Shown here: piece after piece, positions 59,252 through 64,000 of the stretch | Layout: every line of letters begins with the position of its first letter | Position numbering within the stretch: position 1 is the stretch's first letter | The notes under the pieces: model-generated | Seen by the model: only the letters and a program-made list of their open reading frames with translations | Database searches by the model: none | What the model was told of the DNA's origin: nothing | NCBI GenBank assembly: GCA_937927945.1 | Contig: CALEYW010000072.1 | Coordinates: 1 to 64,000, forward strand | DNA length: 64,000 nucleotides | Source: an uncultured candidate division WPS-2 bacterium | GTDB taxonomy: Bacteria; Vulcanimicrobiota; Vulcanimicrobiia; Vulcanimicrobiales; Vulcanimicrobiaceae | Direction: 5' to 3' | Position numbers and translations under genes: made by a program

Positions 59252-60324
59252 ACGCGGCACCGGGCGGCGCGGAAACCCTCACCCGCATCCAGGGTGAGGT
59301 CGAACGCGCCATCCAGCGCAGCCTCAAAGGAATCGAATACATCGCCTCGCCGTCGATCGCGGTGGGACCGACGCCCAAAGACGTCCTCTACGAGCAAGGG
59401 ACGCTGCACCTGTATCACTACCATCCGATGAGCGACGAGATCTATCGTATCCCGATCCTGATCGTGATGGCGACGAGCAATCGCGGCTACATCCTCGATC
59501 TCGCGCGCGGCCAGAGTTTTGTCGAGTTCCTGCTGGTTCGGGGCTACGACGTCTACCTGATCGATTGGAGCCCGCCGAGCGCGGCCGAAAAGACGCTGCG
59601 CTTCGAGGACTACACGCAGCGCTTCATCCCGGAATGCGTGCGGCGCGTGCACGAGGACAGCGGCGAAGAAGACCTCACGATCATCGGCTACTGCATGGGC
59701 GGCGTGCTCTCGGTGATGTACGCGGCGCTGCATCCCGAAGCAACGCTGACGAACCTCGTGTGCTTCACCACGCCGATCGACTTCTCGCAGATGGAGCTGT
59801 TCGCGAAGTGGTCCGACAAGCGCTACTTCGACGTCGACCGGCTGGTCGATGCGACCGGGAACGTCCCCTCGGAGCTGATCTTTCAGTCGTTCGACATGCT
59901 GCGCCCGGCGACGCGCATCGCGGGACAGCTGCAGCTGTGGGACAACATGTGGGACGAGAACTTCGTCAAGTCGTTCCGCGCGTTCGAACGCTGGTCGACC
60001 GACACGCTGCCGCTGGCCGGCGAGTATTTCCGCCAAACGATCAAAGAGCTGATCTGGGAGAACCGGTTGTTCAAGAACGAGATGCAGGTCGGCGGACGGG
60101 TCGCGGATTTGCGCAACATCACCGCGCCGATCTTCCACGCGATGGCCGAACACGACCACATCGTCCCGTACGCGGCGGCAAAACCGCTGCTCGAGAACGT
60201 CGGCTCGGCCGACAAGGAAGAGGTCGTGCTCAAAGGCGGACACGTCAGCCTCGTCGCGGGAGCGAACGCCTCGAAGCGCCTGTGGCCGAAGCTCGATGCG
60301 TGGCTCGCGGGACGTTCGGTATGA
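59248..60324 (+). CDS. phaC: Class III poly(3-hydroxyalkanoate) synthase PhaC
   Basis: A 358-residue synthase subunit with the lipase-like box GYCMGG (147-152), nucleophile C149, catalytic aspartate D303 in AEHDHIVP and histidine H332 in GGHVSL. The length (about 355) and the PhaE partner place it in class III (PhaEC), which polymerises short-chain 3-hydroxyacyl-CoA. DVYLIDWSPPSAAEKTLRFEDYTQRFIPECV is also conserved. GTG 59248 overlaps the phaE stop, and the GNAT ATG overlaps its own stop. Confidence 0.93.
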   Translation: MNAAPGGAETLTRIQGEVERAIQRSLKGIEYIASPSIAVGPTPKDVLYEQGTLHLYHYHPMSDEIYRIPILIVMATSNRGYILDLARGQSFVEFLLVRGYDVYLIDWSPPSAAEKTLRFEDYTQRFIPECVRRVHEDSGEEDLTIIGYCMGGVLSVMYAALHPEATLTNLVCFTTPIDFSQMELFAKWSDKRYFDVDRLVDATGNVPSELIFQSFDMLRPATRIAGQLQLWDNMWDENFVKSFRAFERWSTDTLPLAGEYFRQTIKELIWENRLFKNEMQVGGRVADLRNITAPIFHAMAEHDHIVPYAAAKPLLENVGSADKEEVVLKGGHVSLVAGANASKRLWPKLDAWLAGRSV

Positions 60325-60917
60325 ACGGCGCCGAAGCGCGCGCGTATCCGCGCACGGTGGGCGTCGGCGGTGCCGAGGTCGAGCTGCGTTCGATGCGTGC
60401 CGGCGACGAGGCGGCCGTGCTCGCGTTCGCGCGCGAGCTGCCGACCCACGATCTGCTGTTCTTGCCGCGCGACATCACGCATCCGAAAGTGCTTGACGCC
60501 TGGGTCGGCGAGATCGAACGCGGCGCGATGATCAGCCTGCTGGCCGTGCGTGGCGGCGACGTGGTAGGAAACGCGACGATCGTGCGCGACCCGCTGTCGT
60601 GGTCGCCGCACGTCGGTGAGCTGCGCGTCGTGGTCGCGCGTTCGATGCGCGGCAACGGCCTCGGCCGCATCCTCACCGAAGACGCCTCGTCGATCGCGAT
60701 CGGTTTGGGGATCGAGAAGCTCGTGGCGCATATGACCGCCGACCAGTTGGGCGCGATCGCGGTCTTCGAAACGATGGGCTACCGCGCGGAAGCGCTGCTG
60801 CGCGAGCACGTGAAAGATCGCGACGGCCGCAAACACGACCTCGTCATCCTCAGCCACGACGTCGAAGGCTTCCGCACCCGAATGGCCGCCTACGGCCTCG
60901 ACGGCACCGCCGAATGA
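60321..60917 (+). CDS. GNAT-family N-acetyltransferase
   Basis: A 198-residue acetyltransferase with GELRVVVARSMRGNGLGRILTEDASSIAIGLGIEKLVAHMTADQLGAIAVFETMGYRAEALLREHVKDRDGRKHDL, the typical GNAT beta4-alpha3 and beta5 core. It sits between phaC and the SDR with ATGA overlaps on both sides, so it is translationally coupled to PHA genes. A role in modifying PHA-cycle enzymes is speculation from position. Confidence 0.8.
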   Translation: MNGAEARAYPRTVGVGGAEVELRSMRAGDEAAVLAFARELPTHDLLFLPRDITHPKVLDAWVGEIERGAMISLLAVRGGDVVGNATIVRDPLSWSPHVGELRVVVARSMRGNGLGRILTEDASSIAIGLGIEKLVAHMTADQLGAIAVFETMGYRAEALLREHVKDRDGRKHDLVILSHDVEGFRTRMAAYGLDGTAE

Positions 60918-61681
60918 GCGACGTCTCCGAACTCTTCTCTCTCAGAGGTCACACGGCGCTCGTGACCGGCGCGTCGAGTGGCCTGGGGCGGCATTTCGCG
61001 CGGGTGCTGCACGATGCGGGCGCGTCGGTCGTGCTGGCTGCGCGGCGCGTCGACCGCATCGAAGCGGATGCCGAGGCATTCGGCGAGCGCGCGACCGCGC
61101 TGCGGATGGACGTCGCCGACGAAGCGTCGATCCTGGACGGCTTCGAGCAGCTCGCGAAATCGCATCCACCGATCGACATTCTCGTCAACAACGCCGGCAT
61201 CAGCGGATCGAGCATGATGCTGCAGATGGAGACCGCCGAGTGGGACGACGTCGTCGCGGTCAACCTGCGCGCGCCGTTCTTGGTCGCACGCGAAGCTGCA
61301 CGCCGGCTCGTCGCGGTCAAGACGCCCGGCACCATCATCAACATCGCGTCGATCCTCGGGATGTTCGTCGCGCCGGCGCTGGCGCCGTACATGGCCAGCA
61401 AGGCCGGGCTGATCCACCTCACGCGGAGCATGGCGCTCGAATTCGCGCGCTACAAGATCCGCGTCAACGCGATCTGCCCCGGCTATTTCGATACCGAGAT
61501 CAATAGCGAGTTTCTGCAGACCGAGTACGCGCAGGCGATGATCAAGCGGACGCCCCAGCGGCGCATCGGCGACCTCAAAGACCTGACCGGCCCGCTGCTG
61601 CTGCTGGCCTCGGACGCCGGCGCCTACATGACCGGAACGGCGCTCGTGGTCGACGGTGGTCAAAACAGCAACTCGCTCTAA
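60914..61681 (+). CDS. Short-chain dehydrogenase/reductase in the PHA operon
   Basis: A 255-residue classical SDR: TGASSGLGRHFARVL (about 17-31), NNAGISGSS (about 92-100), catalytic serine in NIASILG, YxxxK in YMASKAGL and CPGYFDTEIN. The FabG/PhaB-like length and the PHA context make reduction of 3-oxoacyl-CoA to 3-hydroxyacyl-CoA its likely job, but the specificity of the substrate loop cannot be read. ATG 60914 overlaps the GNAT stop. Confidence 0.85.
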   Translation: MSDVSELFSLRGHTALVTGASSGLGRHFARVLHDAGASVVLAARRVDRIEADAEAFGERATALRMDVADEASILDGFEQLAKSHPPIDILVNNAGISGSSMMLQMETAEWDDVVAVNLRAPFLVAREAARRLVAVKTPGTIINIASILGMFVAPALAPYMASKAGLIHLTRSMALEFARYKIRVNAICPGYFDTEINSEFLQTEYAQAMIKRTPQRRIGDLKDLTGPLLLLASDAGAYMTGTALVVDGGQNSNSL

Positions 61682-61804
61682 AGGCGGGCGGCAGGTTGGC
61701 AGTCCTCTGCGACAAAAGGGTGAGTCATCTGGTATCGATGTTTGTCGGTTTCTGGTTCGTGCCGCGGGCGCTAGGGAACGACGAATCGTAAGGATGTTGA
61801 ACCT

Positions 61805-62605
61805 GTGACGACTGCCGATTGGGCCGGGTCCATTGCTCGCGAACACCAGGGGCTGCGTGCTCCCTCGAAGCTGCTCTGGCTGACCGAGTACCGCTCGATT
61901 TGGGAATTCGGCTTCGCGCTGACCGCAGCTCCACTGCTCATGACGGCGCCGCGTGGCGACGGGCATCCGGTGCTCGTGCTGCCGGGATTTCTGGTGAGCG
62001 ACGTCTCCACCGCGATGCTGCGCAATTACCTCAACCTGCTCGGCTACGACGCGCACGGATGGGAATTGGGCCGCAACTTCGGCGGCATCAAGAAGAACCG
62101 CGCCGGCCTGCGCAAGCGCCTCGCTGAGATCTTCGCGAAGACCGGCAAGAAAGTCACCGTGATCGGCTGGAGCCTCGGCGGCGTGTACGCGCGCGACCTC
62201 GCGCTCGCGATGCCCGAAGCGGTGCGTTCGGTGATCACGCTGGGCAGCCCGTTCTCGCGCAATCCGAACGCCAGCAACATCAGCGACGTCTACGAAGCGG
62301 TGAGCGGCGAAGGCGAGTGGGAAGACGGCTCGCGCGTCGCGCACGAGTTCGACGCGATCGCCGGCGACCTCGCAGTCCCGTCGACGTCGATCTTCTCGAA
62401 GGTCGACGGCATCGTCAGCTGGCGCACGTCCGTGCTGCGAACCAACGACCGCACCGAGAACATCGAAGTCCTCGGCGCAAGCCACATCGGCTTAGGCGTG
62501 AACGCACCTGTGCTGTGGGCCGTCGCCGACCGTCTCGCCCAACCCGAAGGCTCGTTCGCCCCCTTCAAACGCAACGGCCCCTTCGCCCTCGCCTACGCCC
62601 GCTAA
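61805..62605 (+). CDS. Alpha/beta hydrolase, lipase-like
   Basis: A 266-residue hydrolase with HPVLVLPGFLVSDVSTAMLRNYLNLLGY (oxyanion and lipase-like N-terminus), serine elbow VIGWSLGGVYARDLA, and the histidine in VLGASHIGLGVN. SIFSKVDGIVSWRTS holds the acidic residue (SIxSKxDGIVxW is a known lipase motif). An esterase/lipase or PHA depolymerase is possible. GTG 61805 follows a 123-bp gap after the SDR. Its TAA overlaps the DUF445 TAG by four bases (CTAA). Confidence 0.78.
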   Translation: MTTADWAGSIAREHQGLRAPSKLLWLTEYRSIWEFGFALTAAPLLMTAPRGDGHPVLVLPGFLVSDVSTAMLRNYLNLLGYDAHGWELGRNFGGIKKNRAGLRKRLAEIFAKTGKKVTVIGWSLGGVYARDLALAMPEAVRSVITLGSPFSRNPNASNISDVYEAVSGEGEWEDGSRVAHEFDAIAGDLAVPSTSIFSKVDGIVSWRTSVLRTNDRTENIEVLGASHIGLGVNAPVLWAVADRLAQPEGSFAPFKRNGPFALAYAR

Positions 62606-63819
62606 ACCGCGTGCCCTAGCACCAGCGCGGCGTGCAGCGCGAGACCGGCGGCTCCGCCGACGATGCTGCCGTTGACGCGGATGAATTGAAGATCGGGCCC
62701 GAGTTCGAGCTCGATCTTTTCCGTGACCTCGGCGGTGTCCCACTTCTGGACGATCTCGCTGATCAGCAGTGAGAACTGCCGGCGAAACTGCATCAGCACC
62801 GCTTCCGCGCCGTCGCTGAGCTTCACGTTCAACCGCGCGACGACGGCGGGCTCATCGAGCAGTCCCTGCGCGACACGCGCCGCGATTCCGCTGAGGCGCG
62901 TTTCGCCCGGCGCGTCGCCGAGCGCCGCCGGGACGTGTTCGAGCCGCGATTTGACGGCATCCCACGCGATCGTCACCAGGCCGTCGAGTTCGGAGCCGTC
63001 GACGATCTTGGCCTTGAGCCGCTCGGCGCTCTGCGCCATCGCGGGATCGTCGCGCAGACGCATCGTCAGTTCCTCAACGTATGCATCGAATGCGAGACGC
63101 ATCGGATGGCTCGGCGTCTTGGCGATCTCGTCGACGAGTTCGACCATGCCGTCGACGAAGCGGTTGACCACGTACGCGTCGAGCCAGCCCGGCGTCAGCA
63201 GCGACTGCTTGCCGAACCGGCGTTTGATCTCGTCGCGCTGACCGTCGAGCCACGCGGCGACGACCGGCAAGATGCGTTCGAGGACGCGCTGGTGGAGCTT
63301 GTCGGCGGTGACGATCGCGAGGATGTCCGCGCCGGTGCGCGCGAGGTCGAGCCGCGCGATCTCTTCGGCCGCGACGCGGCGGATCACCGCTTCGATCTCT
63401 TCGTCGTCGACCGCGTCGATCAGCCGCGGCGTGAGCGCGCGGAACGTGACGAAGATGCTGCGGCAGTTCGCGGGGACGGCGAGCCAGCGCAGCAGATGGC
63501 CGGCGAGATCGAGCTCGCGCAGCCGCGCCGCGATGTTGCTCGGCGTGAGGAAGTTCTCTTCAACGAAGACCCCGAGCTCCGCGCCGATGCGGTTCTTGTT
63601 GTTGGCGACGATCGCGGTGCGCGGAAACGGAATGCCGCCGGGATGACGGAACAGCGCGACGACCGCGAACCAGTCGGCGAGCCCGCCGATCAGCGCCGCC
63701 TCGCCAAACGCTTCGACCCAGGCGAGGAACGGATACGCCGTCTTGAAGCGCGCCGACAATGCGAAGACGATCGCCATCACGGCAAGCAATGCCGTGGCGA
63801 TCGTCTGCATGCGCCGCAA
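62602..63819 (-). CDS. DUF445 domain-containing membrane protein
   Basis: A 405-residue protein starting with a hydrophobic helix (TIATALLAVMAIVFALSARF), then the DUF445 motif GEAALIGGLADWFAVVALFRHPGGIPFPRTAIVANNKNRIGAELGVFVEENFLTP, and ends with a C-terminal helix (IRVNGSIVGGAAGLALHAALVLGHAV). DUF445 proteins are inner membrane proteins of unknown function (YheB/YjiN). TTG 63819 or ATG 63810 is the start; the frame is closed by a stop just upstream. It is convergent with the hydrolase gene (4-bp overlap). Confidence 0.88.
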   Translation of the reverse strand: MRRMQTIATALLAVMAIVFALSARFKTAYPFLAWVEAFGEAALIGGLADWFAVVALFRHPGGIPFPRTAIVANNKNRIGAELGVFVEENFLTPSNIAARLRELDLAGHLLRWLAVPANCRSIFVTFRALTPRLIDAVDDEEIEAVIRRVAAEEIARLDLARTGADILAIVTADKLHQRVLERILPVVAAWLDGQRDEIKRRFGKQSLLTPGWLDAYVVNRFVDGMVELVDEIAKTPSHPMRLAFDAYVEELTMRLRDDPAMAQSAERLKAKIVDGSELDGLVTIAWDAVKSRLEHVPAALGDAPGETRLSGIAARVAQGLLDEPAVVARLNVKLSDGAEAVLMQFRRQFSLLISEIVQKWDTAEVTEKIELELGPDLQFIRVNGSIVGGAAGLALHAALVLGHAV

Positions 63820-63873
63820 GCGCGCGCGCTTGCGGTCCGCCGGGACGTCCCCGCTGCGGATGATCAGGACGAG

Positions 63874-64000
63874 TTAGGCTTCTTTGGTGCCGTCGGCGGC
63901 GGGCGCTTCGGGCTTCACGGCGACGGACTTGAACAGGCTGACCAGCTGATTGACGTACTCGTTCTGCTGCTCGATGAGCTTCACGGCGTAGGACGCGTTC
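63874..64000 (-). CDS. C-terminal fragment of a possible phasin-family protein (runs off the window)
   Basis: Only the last 41 residues are in the window: NASYAVKLIEQQNEYVNQLVSLFKSVAVKPEAPAADGTKEA then TAA. The amphipathic helix and the Ala/Pro/Glu-rich tail resemble phasin or PhaE-type C-termini, which would fit the PHA genes nearby. It is read towards DUF445 and lies about 55 bp upstream of it. The N-terminal part beyond 64000 is needed for a firm call. Confidence 0.5.
   Translation of the reverse strand, partial: NASYAVKLIEQQNEYVNQLVSLFKSVAVKPEAPAADGTKEA

Overview
This is a contiguous stretch of a high-G+C bacterial chromosome, by eye close to 70% G+C. It has dense operons, many 1-4 nt ATGA/GTGA start-stop overlaps and frequent GTG/TTG starts. 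Sedolisin-like and metalloprotease secreted proteins, Ku/LigD NHEJ, class III PHA synthase and many MFS/RND exporters suggest a free-living soil or rock bacterium. A deep-branching phylum such as Eremiobacterota (WPS-2) is a guess; nothing in the window fixes the taxonomy.

1-9.6 kb: a histidine phosphatase and a HutD/Ves-like protein precede a PaoABC-type molybdenum aldehyde oxidoreductase operon. Two of its three genes carry frame-disrupting deletions. Next comes a clearly lower-G+C insert carrying a two-gene Gabija anti-phage system (GajA OLD-family nuclease, GajB UvrD-like helicase), bordered on the right by a transposase remnant and IS-end-like repeats.

9.5-20 kb: a short Cys-Cys/Cys-Cys leader peptide and a strong terminator hairpin sit directly in front of a sulfite reductase gene, an apparent cysteine attenuator. 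serA is divergent from two membrane proteins (DUF2723-like and a related multi-pass protein). Two small proteins then lead a complete NHEJ operon: LigD phosphoesterase-ligase, separate LigD polymerase, and Ku.

20-33 kb: STAS and Crp/Fnr regulators; a DHA2 exporter with a divergent TetR regulator that has an extra N-terminal domain; an ACAD10/11-like operon (acyl-CoA dehydrogenase, histidine phosphatase, APH-type kinase); tandem paralogous CaiB/BaiF CoA-transferases; a sedolisin-like lipoprotein; a large LuxR regulator.

33-46 kb: a PEBP protein and a secreted protein, then an RND efflux operon (adaptor, permease, small membrane protein, SDR, MFS). A TetR gene lies upstream of it, and its probable operator occurs both before the RND adaptor and before a divergent SDR. 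A large secreted zinc metalloprotease and a Phi-1/EXORDIUM-like lipoprotein follow.

47-55.7 kb: a cupin and a ThuA-like pair, EamA and MFS transporters, tRNA-Leu(CAG), VapD, an ACS-family transporter with a serine-glyoxylate-type aminotransferase and a divergent GntR/FCD regulator flanked by two palindromes, then a patch of gene debris that includes a second, truncated VapD C-terminus.

55.7-64 kb: a polyhydroxyalkanoate/fatty-acid operon (alpha/beta hydrolase, acyl-CoA ligase, PhaE-like subunit, class III PhaC, GNAT, SDR, hydrolase), a convergent DUF445 protein, and the C-terminus of a possible phasin running off the window.
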